A program made the position numbers and the translations under genes. Positions 37,535 through 46,779 of a DNA stretch of 64,000 nucleotides are shown in pieces. This stretch comes from BD1-7 clade bacterium (GTDB lineage Bacteria; Pseudomonadota; Gammaproteobacteria; Pseudomonadales; DT-91). Under the pieces are notes generated by a model that was not told the origin of the DNA, made no database searches, and saw only the letters and a program-made list of their open reading frames with translations. Numbering within the stretch: the first letter of the stretch is position 1; every line of letters begins with the position of its first letter. The DNA lies in NCBI GenBank assembly GCA_902705835.1, contig CACSIN010000023.1:33112-97111 (forward strand), given 5' to 3'.

Positions 37535-40500
37535 CCGCACTCTCCTCCTCAACGGCTTCAAAAACGTCAAACATCGGGCCAAACACGGCTTCGGCTTCAG
37601 CAATTACCTTTGGTAGAGGTAAGCTGTCACAACCGCGTAATGCATAAGAGCTGTAACAGTCTTGCCATTCGCCAGTCACATTGCTGGTACCGATAATCCC
37701 CTCCTCAAGCTTGAATGGCGCCTTGGCTTGCGCACGATCATCGCCACCTAACAATTGCATGTAGGTGAACGACGAACGTGCAAAAAACCAACACGGCGAT
37801 TGTCGCGTTTCTCGTATTCGCATTGCTAACGACGCTAATATCGACGCAGCATCATCAGCCTCCAAAGGCAAGATACGCCAGACAGCGTCGGCCTCCAACA
37901 GGTAACTTGTAACGGGTCGATCGAGCACACATTGAGCGATCAAGTGCTCGATCCAAACACGTAATGCATGTCGCCCATGTAGCCGCCGGCCTGCCCAGCC
38001 TAAATGGATATTGGCAGCTTTTGCATCTACTGCCAGCTGATTCAATACCCCGCGGACGACGAGATCACCCACTGGCAATTCGAATTGCAATGGCTCCAAC
38101 CACTGGCTTTGCGTTAACGCTAAACCTAATGCGTCTGCAGAATCGATCATTGCGTCCGCCAACTGCAATTGCTCTGCCACAGTCGATTCGCCAAGGGCAG
38201 CCTGTGGTGACAGATCATAACGAGTCAGAACGTCTGCTGCTGGCATGGATGCACCCCGCAACCTGCGATCAAGCGCCATGATCAGCAACTGATAGTTTTC
38301 CAAGCCGGTTGCTACAAAACACTCGTTGTCTTCATCAACGGTCTCTTCAACATCAAGAGCAATGCCTATTTGTCTGAGGTAGTCCCGGTGCGGCTGAACA
38401 ATGGCACGACAAAACGCTGACAGATCAATATCGGTAGGCATCTCAACATCAATATCCTGGCCAAACGCCGGTATCGATGTAGCAACACCAGACGACAAGA
38501 TTCTGGCCTGTTGTTGATGGTTTGGATGGAAGCTCTGCATTCGGCTATTGGCAATAAAATACCGTGGGTCAAACGGCTGGAGATGATGGTGTCGCGTTAA
38601 CGCTTGGCTGAGCATGTCTTCTTTTTGCTCAGCAACGGTGTACCCGGCATCAATATGATTCAAAAGCTCGGTTACTAACAGAGATGGGTATCGCTCACTG
38701 TTATCAATATGACTGCGGCCGATATAACTGATGTAGAGAGATTCGCGCGCTGCAAGCAAAGCTTCCAGAAACAAATAGCGTTCTTCATCCCGTTTATTCC
38801 GGTCACCACGTTTTGGCGTTTGTAACATGAGATCAAGTTGGTTATTTGCCGACGGCGTCGGGTACGCACCGTCGTTCATACCAAGCACACAAATACGCTG
38901 AAACGGAATCGATCGCATCGGCAGCAGCGTGGCAATATTAATACAGCCTGGGCGAAAATAATGATGGCTGGCCGCTTGTGTCATGGCCTGCTCCAAACGA
39001 TCGACAAACACACGCAGATCGAGTGGTTGATTAAACTCGGCAAGTTCAGCGGTGTCGTGCAGCTGCTGTAGCGCTTCGTTAATCTGAAAAACTTCACGTT
39101 CTTCCTGATCTTCAGCCTTGCCGAAAAAGCGTTCTAACAATACGCCCACGTAGGCGCACCAGTCATTGAGCGAGCGCTTGGCATTGCCAGCCCCGAGAAG
39201 GCCCAAGTTTTCTATAAACTGACACAAGTATCCCGCTTGGTCAGCACACCCTCCATCAATACCGGCCAATGTTGCCGACCACATATCATCCTGATCCGGC
39301 AATGCAAAACTGCTAACCAACCGTTGACTGGCCTGCTGCCAACTAAGGGGGACCACTTGATCACCAAAAACCTGCCAATCTGCATCGTAAAGCCCAAACC
39401 GCACATTCAGCTCACCGATCAGTTGTTCTATCAAATTGGCATCATCAATACCTGAAGAACGCGCAATAACGGGTTCTTGCAGCAAACGAATGACTGACGA
39501 ACGCGCATAGGATTCTCCCGACAGCTGCAACAAATCCAGCAACGCAGTTTTTACCGGCTCGCCATCAATGCCTTGTTTTTCAGCAATGTGAAATGGCAAA
39601 CGTAAACCATCATCTGCGGTGGCAAACACACTTTGAATATAGGGCGCATAAGTTTCGAGGTTGGTAACCATCACAGCAACATCATCCCACGCTAACTTGG
39701 AGTGCTGATCGAAATAACGCAGCAGTTCGTCATGCAGAACCTGAACCTCACGCAACTCGCTGTGGCAGGCATGGATCGCCAGGCTTTGATCCAATGACGG
39801 AATCTGCGATTTTTCGGTTGCAGACATCCCTGCGTCATGTTGCCGCAAGTAAAGAACATCATTCTGCAGACGCGCCAGCAAGGTATCATCGGGGCTTTCA
39901 ACAAAGAGTTGATCGTCTGAGGCCTCCAACGTTTGTAACAGGTTTACAAAGTCTTGTGGTTGTCGTGCCAACATAGCTAACAGTTCATTGCTGCCGTCAA
40001 TAGATTCCGTGGTAGCGGCATCCAACGTCTCCGCAGACAAACCCGCCACGCGAGCTTCCATAACCTGACGCCAGGGCTTCACATCCCCCCAAAATTCCGC
40101 GCATGGATTCAACACATAAAGGTTTACGTCGATGGTCTGCGCAAGTGCACCAAATAGCTGCATGTAGGCTTCAGGTAATGTCGACACCGCAAAAAAGTGT
40201 AAGCGGTGTGCCACTTTACGTGCACTGGCTTCAGGTAGAGGAAAGTGCGTCAAGGCATCAGCAAAAACGCTGGCACGGTCGGGTTCATCGATCGTGTCAT
40301 TACAGAGAATCCGCCACAACTCTGCCTGCCAAGGGAAGGTTTCTGCACCGAGCATTCCGCCATTGCGCCAATCAATCAACCATTTAGGCCGGTAAATCTG
40401 ATATTGGTCGTAGAGATTCGCTACCAACTGGGCAAATGTCATAAGCTGGTGGTCGTTTGATAGCTGGCCTACATATTGCTTTAGCTCATTCAAGCCAAAC

Positions 40501-40823
40501 TCGGGATTTTGTTCTAGTCTTAACCGAACCATTCGATCGTATAGCCGCCAGACCAGCGGCGAGCGGTCAAATCGGGTCTGACGAGGCAAATCAGGCATTT
40601 GTTCTCGATAGATTTGCCAAACTAGGGCCGCGGGAAACGGGAAGTCCAAATTGGCTGCAATGCCCGTATGCTGTGCCAGCTGGCCTTGCAACCATTGCAT
40701 CATCGCGGCAGATTCCACCACGATTTGTTCTTTGGCAAGTGGTGGCAACGGCTCGTGGCGAAGCAAGGCGCTAAGCTTGATTGATAGGGCTTCCAATTTG
40801 TTGGAATAAAAAATAGTGAGCAT
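37521..40823 (-). CDS. recC: exodeoxyribonuclease V gamma subunit
   Basis: An 1100-residue RecC, close to the 1122 residues of E. coli. It has a superfamily 1 helicase-like fold without a working ATP site and a C-terminal nuclease-like fold without catalytic residues; in the complex it splits the duplex and scans for Chi. Identifying stretches include IVVESAAMMQWLQGQLA near the start, the WRLYDRM segment and VLGMNDGAYP in the middle. It is first in the recC-recB-recD operon and overlaps recB by 14 bases. A perfect TATAAT lies 33 bases before the start. Confidence 0.97.
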   Translation of the reverse strand: MLTIFYSNKLEALSIKLSALLRHEPLPPLAKEQIVVESAAMMQWLQGQLAQHTGIAANLDFPFPAALVWQIYREQMPDLPRQTRFDRSPLVWRLYDRMVRLRLEQNPEFGLNELKQYVGQLSNDHQLMTFAQLVANLYDQYQIYRPKWLIDWRNGGMLGAETFPWQAELWRILCNDTIDEPDRASVFADALTHFPLPEASARKVAHRLHFFAVSTLPEAYMQLFGALAQTIDVNLYVLNPCAEFWGDVKPWRQVMEARVAGLSAETLDAATTESIDGSNELLAMLARQPQDFVNLLQTLEASDDQLFVESPDDTLLARLQNDVLYLRQHDAGMSATEKSQIPSLDQSLAIHACHSELREVQVLHDELLRYFDQHSKLAWDDVAVMVTNLETYAPYIQSVFATADDGLRLPFHIAEKQGIDGEPVKTALLDLLQLSGESYARSSVIRLLQEPVIARSSGIDDANLIEQLIGELNVRFGLYDADWQVFGDQVVPLSWQQASQRLVSSFALPDQDDMWSATLAGIDGGCADQAGYLCQFIENLGLLGAGNAKRSLNDWCAYVGVLLERFFGKAEDQEEREVFQINEALQQLHDTAELAEFNQPLDLRVFVDRLEQAMTQAASHHYFRPGCINIATLLPMRSIPFQRICVLGMNDGAYPTPSANNQLDLMLQTPKRGDRNKRDEERYLFLEALLAARESLYISYIGRSHIDNSERYPSLLVTELLNHIDAGYTVAEQKEDMLSQALTRHHHLQPFDPRYFIANSRMQSFHPNHQQQARILSSGVATSIPAFGQDIDVEMPTDIDLSAFCRAIVQPHRDYLRQIGIALDVEETVDEDNECFVATGLENYQLLIMALDRRLRGASMPAADVLTRYDLSPQAALGESTVAEQLQLADAMIDSADALGLALTQSQWLEPLQFELPVGDLVVRGVLNQLAVDAKAANIHLGWAGRRLHGRHALRVWIEHLIAQCVLDRPVTSYLLEADAVWRILPLEADDAASILASLAMRIRETRQSPCWFFARSSFTYMQLLGGDDRAQAKAPFKLEEGIIGTSNVTGEWQDCYSSYALRGCDSLPLPKVIAEAEAVFGPMFDVFEAVEEESADADA

Positions 40824-41292
40824 CTGGTCATTTATTCTTCATAGAGTGCCGCTAGATTATACCCAATTGCGCGATACATACAGTCAGTAGCCATCAAATC
40901 GCTACCGAAGAAAAAGAAGTACTTGCTCGAGAATCAAACGCAAAATCGGCGAGCCAAGGCGGCAAAACACGCAACAGAGAACCAGGCCGATACCTCAGGG
41001 TATCAGCCCCTCGAAAACAAGAAACTACGGACGGTAAATAAACGGAAACGAAAAAACAGCAATAACGCTAAAACAGCGGCAGTAAAAACTACACCACAGA
41101 GCAGAACGCACACAAAAAAACGTTCGGCAGCCGTAGCAAACATCTGTCGCATAAACGACACATATTTATCTGTCAGAAAATAGAAACTTCCTGACGTCAA
41201 CAAACACTAACTAGTGAAATATGTAACCAAAACGCCGACTCCTCCGCAATCGCATTGCGCAAGACACTAGGAATCGAGAAAGGACTAAAATT
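40824..41292. other. intergenic region upstream of recC, only doubtful small frames
   Basis: These 469 bases separate recC from a divergent small gene. The stretch 40900-41150 is purine-rich on the plus strand. A minus-strand frame from an ATG at 41152 to 41003 would give a 49-residue peptide with one membrane helix (about FFVCVLLCGVVFTAAVLALL), but it has no ribosome site. The overlapping plus-strand frame is Lys/Asn-rich, begins with TTG and also lacks a site. I call neither. Confidence 0.45.
40856..40861 (-). promoter_or_regulatory. possible -10 element of the recCBD operon
   Basis: A perfect TATAAT on the minus strand lies 33 bases before the recC ATG. No good -35 hexamer is found at 16-18 bases upstream of it, so this is either a weak promoter or a chance match. 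Confidence 0.35.
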
Positions 41293-41517
41293 ATGAGCAC
41301 TATTAATTACCAAAGCACTGAAAATAACAACATCATCAACTTGGCATTCGCAGAGCAAGAAACCGAAAAGCTAATGTCGAACTTATCATCGCGTAAGCTG
41401 TGGGATATCTTGGACAGCACAACGGCCGCCAATCGTCGTATCGCTGAGGCAGTGAAAAAAGAACTGACTCGCCGCAACGCATTTACCCATCAGCAAAAGT
41501 TTACTGAACCTCACTGA
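41293..41517 (+). CDS. small hypothetical protein, 74 residues
   Basis: A 74-residue soluble protein, not recognised. It has an Asn-rich N-terminus followed by a predicted helical core (EQETEKLMSNLSSRKLWDIL, then ANRRIAEAVKKELTRRNAF). The ATG is preceded by AAAGGA at a good distance, and the frame is the only credible one locally, which supports translation. It stands alone between the divergent recC operon and the convergent twin-receiver gene. A small regulatory or adaptor protein is possible but nothing shows it. Confidence 0.55.
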   Translation: MSTINYQSTENNNIINLAFAEQETEKLMSNLSSRKLWDILDSTTAANRRIAEAVKKELTRRNAFTHQQKFTEPH

Positions 41518-41761
41518 TTTCTATCGGCCGCGGATCACAACGCCGCTAATCATGGCGACTTGTGACCTGCGGTATACCCCTTAAAAACCACTGAAATGAT
41601 CAACTAATTGGGATCTCGAACGAAGACATCGCTTCTGCCCCCCTTCCACACTCTCATTTATCACAACGTTCAGAAAACCGCTCTGCGCGACTTTCGAAAT
41701 CCAAACATCAGCCTAAACCACACAGATGATTTCATTGCTTCAATGCAATCGCAACCACATT

Positions 41762-42673
41762 TCATTTAACTCCGTCAACATCCGAACAAAGCACTTCCTT
41801 ACATTCACTGGCCGGTAACAATGCCCTCAAATCAAGAGACTCTGGTTTTGTGTCAGGCTGTTGGTAATGAATAGAGAGTAGATATTTGAGATAATCCAGA
41901 TCAAACGGTTTGTCCATTAAGGCTGTCACGCCACTGGCTTGTACTGAGGCTAGCTTTGTTTGGCTTGTCTCTGAGGTCACCATAAAGACAGGAATATCTG
42001 CCATATCCGGCTTTTGGCGGATTTGCAACAACAAGGCTTCACCGTCCATATTCGGCATATTGTAATCGGTGAAGATGATGTCGAAGGTCGCTTCTTCGAG
42101 TACTTTTAACGCTTCCTGCCCGTCTTCGGCCTGCCGCACAAGAGCTTCTGATACGCCCAAACGCGTCAACACACGCAACATTTGTTTGCGCGCCAACAAA
42201 CTGTCGTCCACCAGCAATATGCGCAAAGCCGATGCATCGAAGTCAGGCTCATTTTCTGCCTGAGGCACATTAGCTTTTAATGCCGCAAGCGTTGCAGACG
42301 AGTTTAAGGCCCGATAAAGGTCATCTTCTGCGAACGGCTTCGGCAACACAGCAAGGACACCTGCCTGACGCATCGGATCAAGCACGCTAAAACGGTGCTC
42401 TGCCGATACCAACATAAAATCGATCGATGCTAGCTGAGCATCTTGCCGCATCGCTTCGACCAAATCCAAACCATCGCCATCTTCAAAATACATGGAGCTC
42501 ACCACCAGTGAAGGCCCGGCTTCGCGCATACGAACAATGGCCTCTTCAATGGTGCGACAGATAGCAATATCTTCTACACCAAAACGCGTCAGAGATTTGG
42601 ACAGAAGGGTCTGCTGCAGACGCGATGGAACCACCAGTAATAGTTTGAGGTCTTTCATGGTGTTGGAAGACAT
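41762..42673 (-). CDS. twin receiver-domain protein (REC-REC)
   Basis: A 303-residue protein of two CheY-like receiver domains and a short tail, with no DNA-binding or enzymatic output. The second domain is canonical: acidic pair in LLVDDSLL (about 156-157), phospho-acceptor Asp203 in IIFTDYNMPNMDG, and Lys255 in MDKPF. The first is degenerate: the acidic pair is Val-Pro and the acceptor position is Ser60 in VVSSMYFEDGDG, although the Lys remains. So only the second domain should be phosphorylated. I chose the ATG at 42673 because GGAG lies 9 bases upstream. No histidine kinase gene is in the window. It is divergent from cinA. Confidence 0.85.
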   Translation of the reverse strand: MSSNTMKDLKLLLVVPSRLQQTLLSKSLTRFGVEDIAICRTIEEAIVRMREAGPSLVVSSMYFEDGDGLDLVEAMRQDAQLASIDFMLVSAEHRFSVLDPMRQAGVLAVLPKPFAEDDLYRALNSSATLAALKANVPQAENEPDFDASALRILLVDDSLLARKQMLRVLTRLGVSEALVRQAEDGQEALKVLEEATFDIIFTDYNMPNMDGEALLLQIRQKPDMADIPVFMVTSETSQTKLASVQASGVTALMDKPFDLDYLKYLLSIHYQQPDTKPESLDLRALLPASECKEVLCSDVDGVK

Positions 42674-42881
42674 TGCGACATTCTCCATGAATATCTGAGC
42701 CATCAGCATATGAACGATGATATCGGCTCTAAGTTATAAAATGTCAATGACTCAAGCGCGCAGCCACTCAACATCTCATCGATCGGTGTGAATCAACATG
42801 AACTAGGCCGTTACCCGTGACAAATTCCGGGTTTTCGTGTTTAGTTCAAACACCTTGTATGTAAACCAGCGAGTATTCTTC

Positions 42882-44159
42882 ATGAGCAACTACCCTGGCA
42901 TTCGCCTACTGATGACAGGCGACGAGCTGATTCACGGCGATATTATTGACACTAATTATTCTTATCTAGCTACGACCTTAATAGAAAACGGTTTAGTGGT
43001 TCAAGAAAAATGCACCGTTGGCGACAACTTAGGTGCGCTAGTTCACCAAATTCGCCGCTTAAGTGAAGCGTCAGACATCCTAATAATTAATGGTGGGCTG
43101 GGGCCTACACAAGACGATCTAACCGCAGAAGCCATGGCACAGGCATTTGGTATCGAACTTGAACAGATACCCGAAGCCAGATGCCATGTCGAAGCCTGGT
43201 GCGAGCGCCGAGGTTTTGCGCTATCACCCGCAAGCCTCAAGCAAGCAACACTGCCACATGGCGCAAAAATTTTCCCTTCCTCTCCTGGCAGTGCTGCAGC
43301 GTTCTATATTCGAGTCAACGACTGTTTAGTCATTGCAACGCCAGGGGTTCCCTCAGAGCTTAAACATATCGTTAAGGAAGAACTGCTGTCGCATATCCTA
43401 GACATATTCGACTGCAAAAAGCTGGAGCCACTAACAAAACTCACCCTTTTGGGCATTGGTGAATCCAGTCTGCAATCTCTCATCGATCAAACACCCGCAA
43501 TTAAAGATAACCTTGAAATTGGCTTTAGAGCCGGGTTACCCACACTGGAGCTGAAGTATCGCACTAAGACTGGTGTTGATCCTGATCACATCAAAGATGC
43601 GAAACAACTATTAGAACAAGCTATTGCAGACCACTTGATTGACAACCAACCATCGACAGTAGCTCAAGCCCTATTAAAAACCTTGCAAGAAACTAATCAA
43701 CAGTTTTGCACTGCAGAATCCTGCACCGGCGGGATGATCGCAAGTGAACTAACTCAATTACCTGGTGCCTCAGCACACTTTCAAGGCGCGATCGTCAGCT
43801 ATTCAAACAATGTCAAACATCAGATCTTAGGGGTCGAAGAGTCAACGCTAGAGACTCACGGTGCCGTCAGTGAGCCGGTTGCGAAACAAATGCTGGCAGG
43901 TGCTCTGCGACAAACCCAAGCAGAAATGGGCGTCGCAGTGACAGGGATCGCCGGGCCCGACGGTGGCTCTGCAGATAAACCCGTTGGCACGGTCTGGATC
44001 GCCTGGGGTAGCAAACACTCCGTGAAAACGGTACGGCTATGCGTTAATTTTCCGCGTGTGCAATTTCAGCAACTGGTATCCGCGATAAGCATGGAGCTTG
44101 TTAGGCGGGAGCTGAAACAGCAGGAAAACCCACCAGCGTGGCTAGCTCGCTGGAGCTAA
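42882..44159 (+). CDS. CinA family protein (nicotinamide-nucleotide amidase)
   Basis: A 425-residue two-domain protein. The N-terminal molybdopterin-binding-like (COG1058) domain has LMTGDELIHGDIIDTN and INGGLGPTQDDLT; the C-terminal PncC-type domain has CTAESCTGGMIASELTQLPG and AVTGIAGPDGGS. Full-length CinA proteins hydrolyse NMN to nicotinate mononucleotide and in some cases ADP-ribose, serving NAD recycling; in a few species the gene is competence-linked. The ATG at 42882 begins the conserved domain, so the frame from 42837 is shortened. It converges on a lipoprotein gene. Confidence 0.9.
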   Translation: MSNYPGIRLLMTGDELIHGDIIDTNYSYLATTLIENGLVVQEKCTVGDNLGALVHQIRRLSEASDILIINGGLGPTQDDLTAEAMAQAFGIELEQIPEARCHVEAWCERRGFALSPASLKQATLPHGAKIFPSSPGSAAAFYIRVNDCLVIATPGVPSELKHIVKEELLSHILDIFDCKKLEPLTKLTLLGIGESSLQSLIDQTPAIKDNLEIGFRAGLPTLELKYRTKTGVDPDHIKDAKQLLEQAIADHLIDNQPSTVAQALLKTLQETNQQFCTAESCTGGMIASELTQLPGASAHFQGAIVSYSNNVKHQILGVEESTLETHGAVSEPVAKQMLAGALRQTQAEMGVAVTGIAGPDGGSADKPVGTVWIAWGSKHSVKTVRLCVNFPRVQFQQLVSAISMELVRRELKQQENPPAWLARWS

Positions 44160-44190
44160 CCGGCACTGAGAGTCGAACTGGAGAGCAACT

Positions 44191-44219
44191 AAGGCGAGGG
44201 ATCATAGGGGCCCCGCCTT
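44191..44219. terminator. hairpin between convergent genes
   Basis: AAGGCG pairs with CGCCTT, with further GGG/CCC pairing inside, between the stops of the CinA gene and the lipoprotein gene. Its right end touches the lipoprotein stop codon. No T-run follows on either strand, so its role as a terminator is uncertain. Confidence 0.35.
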
Positions 44220-44773
44220 CATTCTGCGCGTTTGTAACGGTGTCTCGCAGACTTGTCAGGGTGATTCGGAACCGCAAGATCCAGTACCGGCTGATATACC
44301 GGCGCCAACATCAACGCCTTGCCTTGATCAAAGAAAACCGGAAACTCAATATTTTCGTTATCTTTGTTTACGTATTTTTCCGACATACCACTGACGGCCG
44401 ATGAAGACACCAGATAACGCTCATCGCCCGCTATGTCAACTAACCCGGACAAATGAATGTCCGAGATAACAAAGGTGATACGCCGATCATCGGAGTCTTT
44501 GCGAATTCGAGCCTCATCGATATCGCCTTCAAACGTCAGTTCAAGAAAAGGCTGGTTACATGCGTAAGTAGAGTGCATAACAACGGTCAATCGCCAAATA
44601 TTATTCTCAAGCGTCAGCTTTTCATCAATACAACGGCCTTGCACATGTTTGGGTGGGCTTACCCGCCGTTCCCAGTCGCCATCCCAAAACCAGCTTTTTT
44701 CTCCACCACAACCGGAAAGTAACATGGTACAGCCGAATACAAAGGCTTGGATCGCCTTACGAATACCTAGCAT
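44219..44773 (-). CDS. hypothetical lipoprotein, 184 residues
   Basis: Starting at the ATG at 44773 the protein has a lipoprotein signal peptide (basic MLGIRKA, hydrophobic stretch, LLSGC with lipidated Cys22). The residue after it is Gly, which suggests the outer membrane. The mature part is about 160 residues with a pair of cysteines (GRCIDEKL and YACNQPF) that may form a disulfide, and ends in a basic tail. I do not recognise the family. The frame is open 24 codons further upstream, but that part would bury the signal peptide. Convergent with the CinA gene. Confidence 0.65.
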   Translation of the reverse strand: MLGIRKAIQAFVFGCTMLLSGCGGEKSWFWDGDWERRVSPPKHVQGRCIDEKLTLENNIWRLTVVMHSTYACNQPFLELTFEGDIDEARIRKDSDDRRITFVISDIHLSGLVDIAGDERYLVSSSAVSGMSEKYVNKDNENIEFPVFFDQGKALMLAPVYQPVLDLAVPNHPDKSARHRYKRAE

Positions 44774-45281
44774 GCTAAAACGGCCATCAATATCGGATGA
44801 CGTTGGAGGGCAAGTCTTGATTACCAACAGTGGCTTAAACATCACGGATCACCTGTAACACGTCTTTGAGCGAGCAACTTCTATTAGCGCGAGTCATTTG
44901 TCATTTTCTTAGATATATGAATTTTTATCGGTTAGACTTCGCGCTAGGGGCTTCACAAAATGTGAAAAATAAAGCATAACAAAATAACATCAGCAGGCAA
45001 TCAGCGCTCACCAACAAACTTCCGTCTGCATAATTTGAGTCGTCTCTCAAAAAGATTGGTCGCAACAGCTAATACACGTAAACCATCAACACTAACATTT
45101 GCGTGATTGGTACTTTCAAACGATGTATCGTAAATAACGGCGTATTACCACACACACAAGATAACAGTTATACTACGACGCATAGTAATGACGCACGGCT
45201 TAGCCTACTGCGATTAAAGTATAACCAGAACAGCCACCAAATGGATTGCCTAATCAGCCGCTACTTTATGCAACCAAACCT
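44774..45281. other. AT-rich divergent intergenic region
   Basis: No protein gene is seen in these 508 bases, which separate the minus-strand lipoprotein from the plus-strand adenylate cyclase. A likely promoter of the cyclase lies at 45145-45174, leaving a leader of roughly 100 bases. The short frame 45103-45285 lacks a ribosome site and overlaps this promoter. Confidence 0.5.
45145..45174 (+). promoter_or_regulatory. candidate promoter of the adenylate cyclase gene
   Basis: TTACCA (45145-45150) and TATACT (45169-45174) are 18 bases apart, a fair sigma70-type match about 100 bases upstream of the cyclase ATG. Confidence 0.45.
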
Positions 45282-46724
45282 ATGAAGATCGCTCGCGCGC
45301 CCAGTACAAATCGGTTGTCTTTAACAACCCAGTACACCATTGCTATTTGCTTACTGACAACAGTCGGTATGTTGGTGCTCACTGGCTATTTGTTGCGTAA
45401 TCAAATCCTCCAGAATGACAAAGCAGTTAACGAGTATGGCCAAGTACTCGTCAAGCAAATGGCGATAGCTACCGCGCAGCCCCTTCGCTTTGATGACGAA
45501 GAAAAGCTGCATCAAGTTATGACATCCTATATCAACGAATACCGGGTCAGCGGTGCGGCCATTTTTTCAACGGACAATGAGCGTATTGCTGCATTGGGTA
45601 CACTGCCAACGCCTGAAAATATCCGGGTTGAATCAGCTTACTACGAAATCCCGGTTAAGGCAGACAAACGCGACTGGTTCAACAGTTACTACTTGATTCA
45701 TCTGCATCCGATCCAAAACGGCCAAACAAAGTCCGGCTACGCGGTGCTGGTGTTGTCTCATGAATTAATGACCAAGGCCTTCAAACAACAGCTCGCCATT
45801 ATGGTGGCATTGGCTGTCGTAATCATGCTGATTGTCACGCTGGGTGCATTCCAACTTGGCAGGCGCCTTTCAGACCCTATCAAACACCTTGTCAACGCAA
45901 CCAACGATATTCGCGAAGGCAGAATTGACCATATACCAGATCGCCGAAACGATGAAATCGGAGCGCTAATTGACGCGATCAATACGATGAGTCAGGGGTT
46001 GATACGGAAAACCGAATTGGAAAGTATGCTGAATAAATTTCTCACCGAAGAAGTTGCCAGCAAAGTCATGGATCATCTGGATCCTGTACACATGGCCGGC
46101 GAGCACGTCGATGCCACTGTTCTGTTTGCTGACATTGTAGGCTTTACCAGTATTTCAGAAACCATCACACCGGAAGACGTACAAGAGCTATTGAACGAAT
46201 ATTACGGCTATTTCAATGCGTGTGCTCGCTTCTATTTTGGCACCATTGACAAGTACATCGGCGACTGTGTAATGATCGTATTCGGCGCACCAAAATACGA
46301 TTCGAACCATGAATACCATGCTGTTGCCTGCGCAATACTGATGCAAAAACTCGTGCGTAGCCTCAATCAAAAGCGCGCAAAAGAGGACCTCTACCCAATC
46401 GAATTGCGGATCGGCATCAATAGTGGAAAAATGCTGGCGGGCCTTGTCGGTTCCAAAGAACGTATGGAATACACTGTGGTTGGCGATGCCGTCAACCTGG
46501 CATCACGTTTGTGCAACGAAGCCGAAAGTGAACAGATTATTATCGAAGAATCGCTCTACGATAAGATACACCCCAACCATCCAATAACGGTTGAAGCCTA
46601 CAAACAAATACGCGTGCGCGGCAAGCAAGAAGAAGTCAGCATCTACTCCGTTCGGGATGTCGATGTTCCGTACCAAGTTGTTATGGATGATTTGATCAAG
46701 GATATTCTGGCCGGCGAATTTTAA
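45282..46724 (+). CDS. membrane class III adenylate cyclase with HAMP domain
   Basis: A 480-residue inner-membrane protein. A helix at about 18-40 and another at 170-194 bracket a periplasmic sensor region; a HAMP linker follows (195-248) and then the class III cyclase domain. Metal-binding aspartates are D284 (LFADIVGFTS) and D328 (YIGDCVMIVFG); the adenine-selecting Lys324 (IDKYIG) and Asp in VVGDAVNLASR are present, as is the transition-state Asn/Arg pair of VNLASR. It should therefore make cyclic AMP in response to an unknown external signal. The ATG at 45282 is taken, as the frame upstream starts with TTG and precedes no membrane feature. Confidence 0.92.
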   Translation: MKIARAPSTNRLSLTTQYTIAICLLTTVGMLVLTGYLLRNQILQNDKAVNEYGQVLVKQMAIATAQPLRFDDEEKLHQVMTSYINEYRVSGAAIFSTDNERIAALGTLPTPENIRVESAYYEIPVKADKRDWFNSYYLIHLHPIQNGQTKSGYAVLVLSHELMTKAFKQQLAIMVALAVVIMLIVTLGAFQLGRRLSDPIKHLVNATNDIREGRIDHIPDRRNDEIGALIDAINTMSQGLIRKTELESMLNKFLTEEVASKVMDHLDPVHMAGEHVDATVLFADIVGFTSISETITPEDVQELLNEYYGYFNACARFYFGTIDKYIGDCVMIVFGAPKYDSNHEYHAVACAILMQKLVRSLNQKRAKEDLYPIELRIGINSGKMLAGLVGSKERMEYTVVGDAVNLASRLCNEAESEQIIIEESLYDKIHPNHPITVEAYKQIRVRGKQEEVSIYSVRDVDVPYQVVMDDLIKDILAGEF

Positions 46725-46779
46725 CTCGATGCGACTAAGTTTGCTGATAAAACCGACATAGAATTTCAAACCTTGCCCG

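Noticed and set aside
32055..40823. recC-recB-recD as a new defence island
   Set aside because: All three subunits have standard length and motifs; no extra defence genes flank the operon, so it is the normal recombination machinery.
40923..41183. Lys/Asn-rich plus-strand frame before the 74-residue gene
   Set aside because: TTG start without ribosome site; composition follows an A-rich stretch and no domain is seen.
41003..41203. Small membrane protein upstream of recC
   Set aside because: TTG start, no ribosome site at the TTG or at the internal ATG (41152), and the opposite strand is equally open; purine-rich low-complexity DNA explains both.
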